42,489 bases of DNA from an uncultured Bacteroidota bacterium (GCA_900696575.1 CAADHD010000030.1:1-42489); one strand, 5' to 3'; positions 9,553-20,655 are shown, counted from the stretch's first letter. Made by a program: numbers and translations. Notes: generated by a model not told the origin, from the sequence alone.

Positions 9553-11160
9553 ATGAATAATCAAACCGAAATTCAAAAGCGCAGAACATTTGCCATTATC
9601 TCACACCCTGACGCAGGTAAAACTACGCTGACAGAAAAACTGCTTTTATTCGGAGGCGCTATTCAGGTAGCAGGAGCTGTTAAATCGAATAAAATTAAAA
9701 AAACTGCTGCATCTGATTTTCTGGAAATTGAAAAGCAACGCGGCATTTCGGTGGCAACCTCCGTTATGACTTTTGAATACCATAATCTTCTCATCAACCT
9801 GCTCGATACACCCGGTCATAAAGATTTTGCCGAGGATACTTACCGTACACTTTCTGCCGTTGACAGTGTCATTCTGGTAATTGATTGCGTGAAGGGCGTT
9901 GAGCCGCAGACGGAAGCCCTTATGGAAGTATGCCGCATGAGAAACACGCCCGTAATAGTTTTCATAAACAAACTCGACCGGGAAGGGCGCAATCCGTTTG
10001 ATTTACTGGATGAGATCGAACAGAAACTCAACATTCGTGTTCGCCCGTTAAGCTGGCCGATCGGAATAGGATTTACTTTTAAAGGTGTGTATAATTTGTA
10101 TGATCACAGCCTTTATCTTTTTCATGCCAACCGGAAAGCAACCGCTGAGGATCGTATTCCGATTTCTTCCATTGATGATAAATTGCTTGACGAACATCTG
10201 GGAAATGCGGTAAAACAACTTCGTGATGATGTTCACTTGATTGAAGGTGTTTATGACCCTTTTGATAAGGAGGCTTATCTGAAAGGAGACCTTGCACCCG
10301 TTTTTTTCGGAAGCGCTATCAATAATTTCGGAGTGAAGGAACTGCTTGATACCTTCACGGAAATAGCTCCGCCTCCCGGCCCGCGCCCTGCTGAAGAACG
10401 TATGGTAAATCAATATGAAAAATCATTTACCGGTTTTGTTTTTAAAATTCATGCAAACATAGATCCGCGCCACCGCGACCGTATTGCCTTCCTGCGTGTA
10501 TGCAGCGGAAAATTTGAACGCGGAAAATTTTACTATCATAACCGCTTGCAAAAGGAGGTAAGGTTTAATAACCCTTATTCCTTTTTAGCCAATGCCAAAA
10601 GTGTGGTAGAAGAAGCTTACCCGGGTGATGTGGTGGGATTGTATGATACCGGAAATTTTAAAATTGGTGACACTATCAGCGAAGGAGAGCAACTTCATTT
10701 TAAAGGTATCCCGCGATTCTCTCCCGAGATTTTCAAAGAGGTAGTCAATGCCGATCCCATGAAATCAAAGCAGTTTGAAAAAGGTATTGAGCAGTTGACG
10801 GATGAAGGAGTTGCACAGCTTTTCACACAGCCGCAGGGTAACAGAAAAGTTATCGGAACGGTTGGCGAACTGCAATTTGAAGTAATACAGCACAGGCTAT
10901 TACATGAATACGGAGCAGCCTGCCGCTACAATCCTTTAAATGTTTACAAAGCCTGCTGGATTACGGCCAAAGACAAACTGAAAATGGATGAGTTTATTCG
11001 TTTTAAAATGCATCAGATTATGCTCGATAAAGACGGGCATTACGTTTACTTAGCCGATTCGAGCTGGATGCTTGACCAGATGATGAAAAACAATCCGGAA
11101 ATAGAATTTCATTTTAACAGCGACACGGTTCAGTCATCTGCCCGTACGGAGAAAGTTTAG
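9553..11160 (+). CDS. prfC: Peptide chain release factor 3 (RF3)
   Basis: The 535-residue protein is close to the usual RF3 length (about 525-530). It is a translational GTPase that removes RF1/RF2 from the ribosome after peptide release. The GTPase motifs are intact: P-loop SHPDAGKTT (residues 17-25), DTPGHKDF from residue 85, NKLDRE from residue 139, and the [12 protein letters not shown] switch-I segment typical of RF3 rather than EF-G. C-terminal RF3 hallmarks [18 protein letters not shown] and [10 protein letters not shown] are present. The ATG at 9553 is used because an overlapping ATG at 9549 stops after three codons. A TAnnTTTG element sits just upstream, so the gene probably has its own promoter and is not part of the T9SS operon. 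Confidence 0.97.
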   Translation: MNNQTEIQKRRTFAIISHPDAGKTTLTEKLLLFGGAIQVAGAVKSNKIKKTAASDFLEIEKQRGISVATSVMTFEYHNLLINLLDTPGHKDFAEDTYRTLSAVDSVILVIDCVKGVEPQTEALMEVCRMRNTPVIVFINKLDREGRNPFDLLDEIEQKLNIRVRPLSWPIGIGFTFKGVYNLYDHSLYLFHANRKATAEDRIPISSIDDKLLDEHLGNAVKQLRDDVHLIEGVYDPFDKEAYLKGDLAPVFFGSAINNFGVKELLDTFTEIAPPPGPRPAEERMVNQYEKSFTGFVFKIHANIDPRHRDRIAFLRVCSGKFERGKFYYHNRLQKEVRFNNPYSFLANAKSVVEEAYPGDVVGLYDTGNFKIGDTISEGEQLHFKGIPRFSPEIFKEVVNADPMKSKQFEKGIEQLTDEGVAQLFTQPQGNRKVIGTVGELQFEVIQHRLLHEYGAACRYNPLNVYKACWITAKDKLKMDEFIRFKMHQIMLDKDGHYVYLADSSWMLDQMMKNNPEIEFHFNSDTVQSSARTEKV

Positions 11161-11219
11161 ATTTTATTTATCATAAAAATCACCGGCAAAAATTACCGGG
11201 GGATGGTCAGTATAAATTT

Positions 11220-13448
11220 TTACAACCGGATCAGTTTTCGTATGGCTTCAAAATTTTCTGATTTTATTTTTATCAGATAATGCCCTGATGCCAATGGCAG
11301 ATCATTCATCGAAAATTTCAGGAGGTTATCGGCTTTCAGCATGGAATGCTGATAAACTATTCTTCCGGAATTATCCGTAACAGCAATTTCTATTTTGCCG
11401 CGCTCTTCATTAAGCATAGCTAAATGGAAGATACCGTGAGAAGGGTTCGGATAAACGCTGATGGATGATGCAAACGGATTTTCATTAACCGAAACAGGAT
11501 TAATGGTAAAGTTGGCATTGTTGATGTCGAAAAAAATATTTCCTGCTGACTCTACCATCACCCGGGCAGTGCTTGTGCTTACGTTAGGTACAGTAAACGA
11601 ATGTGAGCCGTTGTTGGGCACATTGCTACCAAGTGTAATGGTAAAATCTGTTCCGCCATTTAAAGACAACACAACATTTACTGATGAGCAATTGATGGGA
11701 GAATTGTCTGTATTGGCTACATTCCACGTTACCGTTTCGGTGGAGTTTCCTGTCCAAACGATACCGGAAGTATTTTGAGAAGTAACTTCAAAAGGGCCGG
11801 AGTTACCATCTACAGTAAGAGTAACCGGAGTGTCATTATAAGTTACCCCTGCTCCGCCAAGAATATTATCGCGTACCGTACAACGGAATTTCAACTGGCG
11901 TGAATAGCTTGGTTTAATTTCACCAATGGTAGTGTTGTTATTCAATATGTTCTGAAGTTTAGGGAAAAGACGGGAAGGAGAGGAAACAGGCAAAAAACTC
12001 CGGAAGATAGGAGCATTGCCTGAAGGATTATTCCATGTGCCGGATGGTCCAAGGTCATATTGCTCCCAGCAATAAGTAAAAGGATCTCCATCCGGATCAT
12101 TGGCAACGGCAGTAAGCCTGAAGGGGGTATTCAATGGAATAATCTGATTGGAAGGAAGTGAAGTAATAACCGGTGCAAGGTTGCTTACTGTAGTTAATAC
12201 CGGACAGTTGTTACCTACATTGAGCTGTGTGTAATTGATGATCTCATCAAAACTACCGGTGTGGAAATAATCATTCGAAAAATTTTGCAGGTTCTGGCTG
12301 CCGCAAATTCCTGCGTAACTCATTATGGTACTTCCGCTGCCGGGCTCCCAGGCTGTGGAAGTATTAATGTTTCCGCTGCAACTGCTTACGGTTGTATTAA
12401 AGGTATGATTAGCTCCGTATTGATGGCCCATTTCATGACACACATAATCAATGTAAAAAGCATCACCTACCGGGGCGCTTAATCCTGTTACTCCGCGTGC
12501 TTTCTGGTTTGTTTTACAGGGTACTGCCAATTGAGCAATACCTCCTCCTCCGGTGCTGAATACGTGGCCAATATCATAGTTGGCATTTCCTATAAGGTTA
12601 TCGCAGGTAGTTTGATTTTGACCAAGCATGGTTGCGCCATTGTTATTGGTGTATGGGTCTGTACCCGCATTAAGGAAAATAAGTACTGTGTCATTCGGTA
12701 CTAACTGCATGGTTAGGCCGAATTCTCGTTCATACACACCGTTAACGCGGTTCATGGCTACGATCATGGCCGCTAATGCGCTTGCTTTGGTTCCGCCATG
12801 ATAGGTAGCATATTCACCGGTGCATGCCAAGGCAAGGCGGTAAGTGCGTAACTGTCCTTCAATGGTGCGGTTGCTGTTGCCTGCCAGTGCATTTTCAATT
12901 CGGTTATGCATTTCGTCTTCTGTTGTATTGCTTTCTGTATGGCAAATGAATGGCTCCGTTCTTCTTATTGCATTTAACTTAAGATAACTCATGTAAACAT
13001 CGCCCGAAACAGGGTTGATGAAATAACTGCCGTTGGGCGAAATGACCATGGCATGAAATCCATACCGGGTAATTTCAAATTTTAAAGTAGCAGCCGGATC
13101 ATCAATTCCCTGCCCTGAGTAGGTTTTGAAATCAGGATATGCTGCAGCTAAACCGGGATGCATCAATTGATTTTCCACAATTTTAAAAATACCGGTGTGT
13201 CCGTCAGGATGCGGAAGTTCCATATAAAAGCTGCTGTGGCGAAGCTGAACATTGTCCTGATGCGGACAGGAAGATAATTTCTGCCTTGCCATTATCAAGT
13301 CTATTTGAAATAAACGGAATTCCTGCGCCTGTTTCAGGGCAGCAGCGCGTTCTGTTTGAGAAGCGTTTTTAATTTCTTTCCAGAAATTTTCTCCCTGTAC
13401 TTTTTCTATAAAAAAAATGAGAATGATAACTGTGTAAATTTTATTCAT
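11220..13448 (-). CDS. Secreted reprolysin-like zinc metalloprotease with T9SS class-A sorting domain
   Basis: The frame is open for 31 further codons, but MNKIYTVIILIFFIEKVQG at 13448 is a clean signal peptide, giving 742 residues. After a propeptide-like region comes a metzincin domain: the zinc motif HEMGHQYGANH begins at residue 338, with a downstream Met-turn IMSYAGIC. This fits M12B reprolysin-like peptidases of Bacteroidetes. Ig-like or Fn3-like segments follow (around DPDGDPFTYCWEQYD and WTGNSTETVTWNVANT). The last 80 or so residues (SVYPNPSHGIFHLAM, GRIVYQ, LASGHYLIKI) are a class-A T9SS C-terminal domain. Secretion to the surface or medium is therefore likely, with an unknown protein substrate. 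It follows the sulfotransferase gene by 157 bp on the same strand. Confidence 0.92.
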   Translation of the reverse strand: MNKIYTVIILIFFIEKVQGENFWKEIKNASQTERAAALKQAQEFRLFQIDLIMARQKLSSCPHQDNVQLRHSSFYMELPHPDGHTGIFKIVENQLMHPGLAAAYPDFKTYSGQGIDDPAATLKFEITRYGFHAMVISPNGSYFINPVSGDVYMSYLKLNAIRRTEPFICHTESNTTEDEMHNRIENALAGNSNRTIEGQLRTYRLALACTGEYATYHGGTKASALAAMIVAMNRVNGVYEREFGLTMQLVPNDTVLIFLNAGTDPYTNNNGATMLGQNQTTCDNLIGNANYDIGHVFSTGGGGIAQLAVPCKTNQKARGVTGLSAPVGDAFYIDYVCHEMGHQYGANHTFNTTVSSCSGNINTSTAWEPGSGSTIMSYAGICGSQNLQNFSNDYFHTGSFDEIINYTQLNVGNNCPVLTTVSNLAPVITSLPSNQIIPLNTPFRLTAVANDPDGDPFTYCWEQYDLGPSGTWNNPSGNAPIFRSFLPVSSPSRLFPKLQNILNNNTTIGEIKPSYSRQLKFRCTVRDNILGGAGVTYNDTPVTLTVDGNSGPFEVTSQNTSGIVWTGNSTETVTWNVANTDNSPINCSSVNVVLSLNGGTDFTITLGSNVPNNGSHSFTVPNVSTSTARVMVESAGNIFFDINNANFTINPVSVNENPFASSISVYPNPSHGIFHLAMLNEERGKIEIAVTDNSGRIVYQHSMLKADNLLKFSMNDLPLASGHYLIKIKSENFEAIRKLIRL

Positions 13449-13605
13449 GTGAGGATAATTTAAGTGTAAGCAAATAAAATCTTTTCGGCTGACATAAATT
13501 GATTGGCAAGCTGACAACAACCGGCATAACCAAAAAAACACAAAAGTTTCTTGGTTGATAGCATTCGATTAAGATTGACAAATGGTGAATAATTTGACTT
13601 CGTAA

Positions 13606-14358
13606 TTAAATACGGTAGCCGCAGCGTTGCATGGTTTCTCCGCAAATATCCAGCAGCATTTGCTGATCGCTGCCTGACCATTGTTCAAATGACGGCAAGG
13701 ATTCTTCAACATAAGGTTTGCCTTTCCATCGTGCATACAACCAGCGGTAAACCGGGCTGCGGGTTCTGTTTATTTTCTCCGATTTCGTTTTTTTCCAGTC
13801 TTCTTCGGTAATTTCAATCTTAAGCGGTTCAATAAGCAATGTGCGAAACGATTGGTAATCTGAAAGGATATCTTCAAAGCGGATAAGCTGCACGGGTTGT
13901 TCAAGCAGCACGGAAGTCGTTTTATTCCAGTTCCAGCAAATTTGATATAACTTATTTCCATCAAGCCACTTTTCAATTTCGTGTTTTTGCTTCGGAAGAA
14001 GGTGCAGGTCGGTATCAATTCTTCTGGTGTATAGACTGGGAATGGTTTTCCGCGGATCTCTAACTAAATGAAAAATTTTATCAGAATTAAACACTTTCTT
14101 AAGTGCAGGCACGGCATTCTGCAAATAGCCGCTTATATCAATAAACATTCGTTTATCAAAGCTGTTTTCAATTTTTGCTTTTTCTCTGGTAAGAAAAGGT
14201 ATGGTGTAATCACTTTCTGTCAAATACCAGCTCAACAGCCAGAATTGCCGGTTACCTATGTACTCATGTTCTGAAACAATTCCTTTATCACAAGCCAGCA
14301 AACGGGTCAATAATTTGGTACCGCTGCGGCCCATACCGGTAATAAAAGCATACTGCAT
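13606..14358 (-). CDS. Sulfotransferase family protein
   Basis: The 250-residue protein begins with the 5'-phosphosulfate-binding loop ITGMGRSGTKLLTRLL (residues 6-21). The second PAPS-binding signature, HLVRDPRKTIPSLY, lies around residues 97-110. Both match PAPS-dependent sulfotransferases (Sulfotransfer_1/3 type). The acceptor substrate cannot be told from sequence; bacterial members modify glycans, lipids or small metabolites. No sugar-biosynthesis genes lie next to it. It is divergent from rlmN with 110 bp between starts, and 157 bp upstream of the metalloprotease on the same strand. No TAnnTTTG element was found for it. Confidence 0.85.
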   Translation of the reverse strand: MQYAFITGMGRSGTKLLTRLLACDKGIVSEHEYIGNRQFWLLSWYLTESDYTIPFLTREKAKIENSFDKRMFIDISGYLQNAVPALKKVFNSDKIFHLVRDPRKTIPSLYTRRIDTDLHLLPKQKHEIEKWLDGNKLYQICWNWNKTTSVLLEQPVQLIRFEDILSDYQSFRTLLIEPLKIEITEEDWKKTKSEKINRTRSPVYRWLYARWKGKPYVEESLPSFEQWSGSDQQMLLDICGETMQRCGYRI

Positions 14359-14453
14359 TAATATGAATGATTGGGGTTACGAGCGCGAAGTAAATTAATA
14401 ATGTTTAAAGTCTTTTTCATAATGGGGAAAAGTTTCGCACTGTTATCAGGCAG

Positions 14454-14461
14454 TATCTTTG
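14454..14461 (+). promoter_or_regulatory. rlmN promoter -7 element TATCTTTG
   Basis: Exact TAnnTTTG match whose last base lies only 7 bp before the rlmN ATG, implying a nearly leaderless transcript. A weak -33 candidate, GTTTC at 14432-14436, is 17 bp upstream. Confidence 0.6.
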
Positions 14462-14468
14462 TCCGCTT

Positions 14469-15506
14469 ATGCCAGTTGCTGATATTCTAAAATGTACCCT
14501 TGCTGACATTAAACAGTTTTTCGGTAAACATCAACAGCCTGATTTCCGTGCAAAACAGGTTTATGAGTGGCTTTGGAAGAAACAGGTACGCTCATTCAAC
14601 AGCATGACTAATTTATCGAAGGAGACAAGGCAGTTGCTTAACGAGCATTTTGTTATTAATGCCATTAGGGAGGATTATGTTCAGAAAAGCGCTGATGGAA
14701 CAATAAAAATGGCTTTCAGATTATTTGACGGCAATCGGGTAGAAGGGGTGCTGATTCCGCACGGAAAACGGATGACCGCCTGTATATCTTCTCAGGCAGG
14801 GTGCAGTCTTACATGCAGATTTTGTGCAACCGGTAAACTTGGCAGAATCAGGAATCTTGATGCTGCTGAAATTTTTGATCAGGTCGTGTTAATTCGTAAT
14901 AAAGCTGTGGAACACTATAACAGCCCGCTTACCAATATAGTTTATATGGGGATGGGTGAACCGCTGCTTAATTACCGTGAAGTAGCTCAATCTGTTCATC
15001 AGATAACTGCCTCTGAAGGATTGGGAATGTCTCCGCAACGAATAACTGTTTCAACTGCAGGTATAGCCAAGATGATCAGAAAGCTGGGCGATGATGAGGT
15101 GAAATTCAATCTTGCACTGTCGCTTCATGCAGCCAATGATGCCAAACGCTCACAGATCATGCCTATCAATGATCAGAATAATCTTCAGGCTTTAAGAGAA
15201 TCGTTGCTTTACTTTTTTGAGAAAACAGGAACACGTATCACATTTGAATATATCCTTTTTGATTCATTCAATGACAGTATAAAGGATGCGCAGGAACTGG
15301 TTGCATTTGCCAAAGGAATACCCTGTAAAATCAATCTGATTGAATATAATACAGTAGAAGGAACAGGATTTAAAAAATCAAAAGCAGAAAAGGTTCGGAG
15401 TTTTAAATTGTACCTCGAAGAAAAGGGAAAGTTGATTGCGAATGTCAGAAGAAGCAGGGGCAAAGACATTGATGCTGCCTGTGGTCAATTAGCCGGAAAG
15501 AATTGA
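14469..15506 (+). CDS. rlmN: Dual-specificity rRNA/tRNA adenine-C2 methyltransferase RlmN
   Basis: The 345-residue radical-SAM enzyme methylates C2 of A2503 in 23S rRNA and of A37 in some tRNAs. The radical-SAM cluster motif GCSLTCRFCATG supplies Cys112, Cys116 and Cys119. The SAM-binding MGMGEPLLNY follows. The second catalytic cysteine, which carries the methyl adduct, is Cys338 in the conserved SRGKDIDAACGQLAG tail. Length is standard. Cfr, the resistance-conferring C8 methyltransferase, is a relative, but the ordinary housekeeping setting and tail motif favour RlmN. The gene converges on gyrB, with a strong terminator at 15661-15692 between them. Confidence 0.97.
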   Translation: MPVADILKCTLADIKQFFGKHQQPDFRAKQVYEWLWKKQVRSFNSMTNLSKETRQLLNEHFVINAIREDYVQKSADGTIKMAFRLFDGNRVEGVLIPHGKRMTACISSQAGCSLTCRFCATGKLGRIRNLDAAEIFDQVVLIRNKAVEHYNSPLTNIVYMGMGEPLLNYREVAQSVHQITASEGLGMSPQRITVSTAGIAKMIRKLGDDEVKFNLALSLHAANDAKRSQIMPINDQNNLQALRESLLYFFEKTGTRITFEYILFDSFNDSIKDAQELVAFAKGIPCKINLIEYNTVEGTGFKKSKAEKVRSFKLYLEEKGKLIANVRRSRGKDIDAACGQLAGKN

Positions 15507-15513
15507 CACACTG

Positions 15514-15637
15514 ACAACCGGTTGTTCCTTTCTTTACAGGAAGCCGAAGGCATTGAAAAATCATACTTTTTACGTATTGCAGGAGTGATTACTCTGTTTA
15601 ACCTTTGTTTCGGTTTGAAATAGTTTTTAAAGGTTAA
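15514..15637 (+). other. Hairpin-rich region between rlmN and gyrB
   Basis: Two inverted repeats precede the terminator: a 12-bp palindrome ACAACCGGTTGT at 15514-15525, and TTAACCTTT (15598-15606) with AAAGGTTAA (15629-15637), a 9-bp stem with a 22-base loop. With the terminator at 15661-15692 the interval could be a structured rlmN 3' UTR or a small RNA. No internal TAnnTTTG promoter was found. Confidence 0.35.
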
Positions 15638-15660
15638 GGTTATACTTTTCTGTCCCTTCC

Positions 15661-15690
15661 ACCGGCATGCTGCGTCACATGCCGGTTTTT

Positions 15691-15692
<2 letters not shown>
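15661..15692 (+). terminator. Intrinsic terminator (plus strand)
   Basis: ACCGGCATG (15661-15669) and CATGCCGGT (15678-15686) form a perfect 9-bp stem with an 8-base loop, followed by seven Ts (15686-15692). Polarity suits plus-strand transcripts from rlmN. The T-run overlaps the gyrB stop codon at 15691-15693. Confidence 0.85.
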
Positions 15693-17688
<1,996 letters not shown>

Positions 17689-17697
17689 TTAACTTTT

Positions 17698-17705
17698 CAA
17701 AGGTA
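17698..17705 (-). promoter_or_regulatory. gyrB promoter -7 element TACCTTTG
   Basis: Exact TAnnTTTG match on the minus strand, 27 bp before the gyrB start at 17670. No convincing -33 element is at the expected spacing. Confidence 0.6.
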
Positions 17706-17870
17706 ATATTTCAAACCCTGAAATGGAAGTTAAAAGGCAGAAAAAATGAGGTTTTTTTAGCTTTTTATTGACAGGGTTTTAAGCACTGTATTTAGCATAA
17801 AAGCAAATAAGAAATCTCTATCTTAAGAGAAGTTAAATTTGATGGAAGCTATTTGAAAGCATTAAACTGT

Positions 17871-18410
17871 TTAGGCAAGCATACCGTTTACTTTATTTAA
17901 TTCCCATTCAAACAGCATCAATTCCTGATTTTCACCTTCGGGAGTAATTAATCCAGTGAAGTGGAATCCTGATTTAATCAACAGTTTTTGTGAAGGATCA
18001 TTGTCTTTGGTAGTAATGGCCGATAGTTTTTCCATTTTATAATCTTTAATTCCCTTTTGTATTACTGCACTGGCAGCTTCAATAGCAAATCCTTTTTTTT
18101 CAAACTGCGGAAGCAAGGCATATCCGAGGTCATAACGATTCTCTTTTTCTCGGAAATAGATGCCGCAAACCCCAATGGGAGTGTTGTTACTTTTAAGAAA
18201 TAGTGTGTTGTTTGAAAAACCTAACTTTTCAAGTTGTGGATACATCTTTTCCCTGATGTATTGGCGGGCTGCCTTTACGGAGTAAACTTTTCTGTCGCCA
18301 ATATGCCTGAGCCATCCTACCGTGTTCATCAACTTGTATAGAAATTCTGCATCATCGGTGTGCATTGGGCAAATTCTGAGACGTTCGGTTTCGAAGCAGG
18401 TAAATTTCAC
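17871..18410 (-). CDS. GNAT family N-acetyltransferase (RimJ/RimL-like)
   Basis: The 179-residue protein has the layout of the RimJ/RimL-type GNAT branch. It starts with an ETERLRICPMHTDDAEFLYKLM opening, then a central IGVCGIYFRE strand pair, LGYALLPQFEKKGFAIEA with the acetyl-CoA pyrophosphate loop, and a late KDNDPSQKLLIKSGF strand-helix. Relatives acetylate protein N-termini, amino acids or antibiotics; the substrate cannot be predicted here. It sits 200 bp upstream of gyrB on the same strand and is divergent from a small lipoprotein gene. No clear promoter was found. Confidence 0.88.
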   Translation of the reverse strand: MKFTCFETERLRICPMHTDDAEFLYKLMNTVGWLRHIGDRKVYSVKAARQYIREKMYPQLEKLGFSNNTLFLKSNNTPIGVCGIYFREKENRYDLGYALLPQFEKKGFAIEAASAVIQKGIKDYKMEKLSAITTKDNDPSQKLLIKSGFHFTGLITPEGENQELMLFEWELNKVNGMLA

Positions 18411-18458
18411 AAAATAGATTTAACAGTTAATGTTGAAAGCTTTGGTTATGGAGTTCAG

Positions 18459-18466
18459 TACTTTTG
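18459..18466 (+). promoter_or_regulatory. Promoter -7 element TACTTTTG for the lipoprotein at 18494
   Basis: Exact TAnnTTTG, with a TTG at 18433-18435 spaced 23 bp upstream. It places transcription start downstream of the apparent TTG start at 18464 and so supports the ATG at 18494. Confidence 0.6.
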
Positions 18467-18493
18467 TCAATCATCAGATATTGTGCAAACATC

Positions 18494-18877
18494 ATGAAAA
18501 ACATTTTTCCTTTCCTATTTCTGCTTTATGTCCTTTCAGCCGTGTTTACTTCCTGTGCCGAAAAAGAAAAACCTGTAATGTGTACAATGGAATTCCGAAC
18601 GGTTACGATCAAGGTGGATGGCGCACCGCTGGATGAGTTTTTTACCATCCGCCTTAAATCGAATGACACACTGAGGTTAAGCCGTGAAAATGTTATGGAA
18701 GAAAGCGTTTATCCTGTACTGGATGACAGTTTTCAAAAAATACTGGAAGGCAAAACGGAAGAATTCCGTTTTATCGGTTTTAAGAATAATGTGATGGTAG
18801 TGAACGAACCTTTTATTATCCGTGCAGATAAATGCCACATTGAATATGTAAGCGGACGGAGAGAAACGGAGTATTAG
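18494..18877 (+). CDS. Small lipoprotein of unknown function
   Basis: The 127-residue protein has a lipoprotein signal (MKNIFPFLFLLYVLSAVFTSC, acylated Cys about residue 21). The mature part is short and strand-rich, with FRTVTIKVDGAPLDEFFTIRL and FRFIGFKNNVMVVNEPFIIRADKCHIEYVSG. I recognise no family. The late Cys (DKCHIEY) could pair with one near the N-terminus (VMCTMEF). The frame continues upstream to a TTG at 18464, but that TTG is part of the promoter -7 element, so ATG 18494 was chosen. The gene stands alone between a divergent GNAT gene and a convergent lipoprotein gene. Confidence 0.75.
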   Translation: MKNIFPFLFLLYVLSAVFTSCAEKEKPVMCTMEFRTVTIKVDGAPLDEFFTIRLKSNDTLRLSRENVMEESVYPVLDDSFQKILEGKTEEFRFIGFKNNVMVVNEPFIIRADKCHIEYVSGRRETEY

Positions 18878-19212
18878 GATAGAACTTAAGAATAAAAGAA
18901 TAACAGAGTCTTAGAAAGTGAATGGCAGCAGTTTTTATTTAGGTAAGCAGTTTCATTAGCCTGAGAAGAACTTCAGATCTTAGGCAGCGGGGAGTGAAAA
19001 GAGATTCCTTTTTTCAATGCAATGACAGTGTGGGAGTGTGTATGGTGCAGCCTAAATGTTCTGATGCCTTAGATTGTATTGTTGTCATTACTGCGCCTGT
19101 CTGCCACAGGCATGGGAAGCCGGAATCTCCTTTTTTGATTTGGCATCGCACGAATCAGTGTATTTCAGTCAAAGTATGTTACGGTAAAGCAGATTGCACA
19201 AAAGCCGCAGAT
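18878..19212. other. Non-coding interval with degenerate palindromic element
   Basis: These 335 bp separate two convergent lipoprotein genes and hold no credible gene. A 7-bp hairpin with one wobble pair lies at 18960-18984 (CCTGAGA/TCTTAGG). A second, GCCTGT/ACAGGC at 19095-19111, is embedded in sequence resembling the common GTCATT...GGAATC palindromic repeats dispersed in bacterial genomes. An open frame from 18994 has unbiased codon use and runs into the opposite-strand gene. Confidence 0.45.
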
Positions 19213-19635
19213 TTATTTTACGGCAAAATTTCCTCTGATAAACTGAATATCTTTTTCAGGAGCATTCTTTGAAATAACAAGTGTAAAATATGAAGTATTA
19301 ATCAGCGTGTCGTTTACAAAATACTTTTCCCCATCAAACCATTTTCTTTTTTTGTTGTGAATGATGAAGTATTCGTATTCGGGTTTATCGGTTTTGGCAT
19401 AAACGAGTATGCCGTTAAAAGGAGGCTTTTTACCGGCATTCAGTTTCCGGTATTCTTTAGAGCTTCGGGCAAAAGAAAAATCACCGAATGTAAGCGATGA
19501 AAAATTTGCCTTGCCATTCGATACTTTCACATACATGCCTTCCTGTTTTATTTCAGTGTACTTGGAAAGTTTGTTGAAGGTGGAACAGGAGGAAAGGGAA
19601 ATGGTAATTATCAGAAGAAGGAGCGGGAACTTCAT
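19213..19635 (-). CDS. Small lipoprotein of unknown function
   Basis: The 140-residue protein starts with a lipoprotein signal (MKFPLLLLIITISLSSC, acylated Cys17). The body has several beta-strand-like segments (GMYVKVSNGKANFSSLTFGDFSFARSS, PPFNGILVYAKTDKPEYEYFIIHN). No known family was recognised. It lies 33 bp downstream of the M23 peptidase gene on the same strand and is probably co-transcribed with it, hinting at a cell-envelope role. No terminator was seen at its end. Confidence 0.75.
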   Translation of the reverse strand: MKFPLLLLIITISLSSCSTFNKLSKYTEIKQEGMYVKVSNGKANFSSLTFGDFSFARSSKEYRKLNAGKKPPFNGILVYAKTDKPEYEYFIIHNKKRKWFDGEKYFVNDTLINTSYFTLVISKNAPEKDIQFIRGNFAVK

Positions 19636-19668
19636 TAAATCGGGAATTTCAAATGCAATCTAAACTTT

Positions 19669-20640
19669 TCAATCAAATGACTGGTTAGCCCGTGATGCAA
19701 TTTCAAGGATGCGCTCGTACTGTTCGGGGCTAAGGTCATTGTAGAAAAAGTTAACGGGATTGATTTTCACTTCGTTCTTCATCACCTCATAGTGCAGGTG
19801 AGGAGCAGTGCTTAATCCGCTGTTGCCAACCAAACCGATAACATCACCGCGTTTTACTTTTTGCCCTTCGCGTACCAAAATTTTACTCAGGTGGCCATAC
19901 AGTGTTTCATACCCGAAACCATGACGGATGGTAACCGAGTTGCCATAGCCTTTTCCATTACGCTCAACCACTTTTACGGTGCCATTTCCAGTGGCATAAA
20001 TTTCTGTGCCAACCGGAGCCGTAAAGTCAACTCCCGTATGCAACATAGTTGTTTTATAAACCGGATGAATGCGGTAACCGAAACCCGAAGCAATACGCGT
20101 TAAGTCTTTATTCGAAATAGGTTGTATGGCAGGAATGGAAGCCAGCATATCGTTTTTGCTTTTGGCCAATTCGAAAATTTCGTCAAACGATTTTGATTGA
20201 ATGTAAAGTTGTTTGAGCAGTTTATCAATGCGCATGGTGGTTTCTACCATCAGTTGCGAATTGTCGTAACCGCTTAGAGCCTTGTATTTATCTACTCCAC
20301 CAAAACCGGCTTCGCGGATGGAAGAGGGAATTGGCTCCGCTTCAAATACCACCCGGTAAATGTTGTCATCATTATGCTGAATTTCTCGAAGTACGGCTTC
20401 GGCCTGCGCCACGCGTTTCTGAAGAATCTCGTATTGAAAAGTAAGCTCATTGATTTCGCGCTTTAATTGCTTTTCTTTTGGCGAATCGAGGTAATTGTAA
20501 GCAATCAGAATTATAACGGTACTGAATACAAGCGCTGTGGCAAGCCATCCCATAAGCCGAAGAAGCCTGTTTTTTAACGGAATCATGGCCCGCTCGTATT
20601 TAAGCGAATGGGGATTGAAATGGTATTTAGCTTTTGGCAT
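19669..20640 (-). CDS. M23 family metalloendopeptidase, membrane-anchored
   Basis: This is a peptidoglycan-cleaving LytM-type peptidase, probably periplasmic and anchored in the inner membrane. Taking the start at MPKAKYHFNPHSLKYER (20640) gives 323 residues. One transmembrane helix spans about 29-50, and a coiled coil covers about 50-100. The LytM domain follows with zinc ligands in HTGVD (His201, Asp205) and HLH (His281, His283). The frame is open to 20730, but that would make its start codon overlap the alaS ATG head to head, and family members in Bacteroidetes typically begin with a M-x-KAKYxxNP opening. Relatives act in cell separation, morphology or as activators of other hydrolases. 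A TACATTTG element upstream supports 20640. Confidence 0.92.
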   Translation of the reverse strand: MPKAKYHFNPHSLKYERAMIPLKNRLLRLMGWLATALVFSTVIILIAYNYLDSPKEKQLKREINELTFQYEILQKRVAQAEAVLREIQHNDDNIYRVVFEAEPIPSSIREAGFGGVDKYKALSGYDNSQLMVETTMRIDKLLKQLYIQSKSFDEIFELAKSKNDMLASIPAIQPISNKDLTRIASGFGYRIHPVYKTTMLHTGVDFTAPVGTEIYATGNGTVKVVERNGKGYGNSVTIRHGFGYETLYGHLSKILVREGQKVKRGDVIGLVGNSGLSTAPHLHYEVMKNEVKINPVNFFYNDLSPEQYERILEIASRANQSFD

Positions 20641-20655
20641 ACGGCCGGCTTCGGT

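Noticed and set aside
13449-13541. N-terminal extension of the metalloprotease
   Set aside because: The signal peptide begins at 13448; the 31 extra residues are not signal-like.
18464-18493. TTG start for the lipoprotein gene
   Set aside because: The TTG is part of a perfect -7 promoter element, and the signal peptide starts cleanly at ATG 18494.
18994-19272. 92-residue plus-strand open frame
   Set aside because: It spans palindromic repeat sequence and overlaps the 3' end of the opposite lipoprotein gene; composition is not protein-like.
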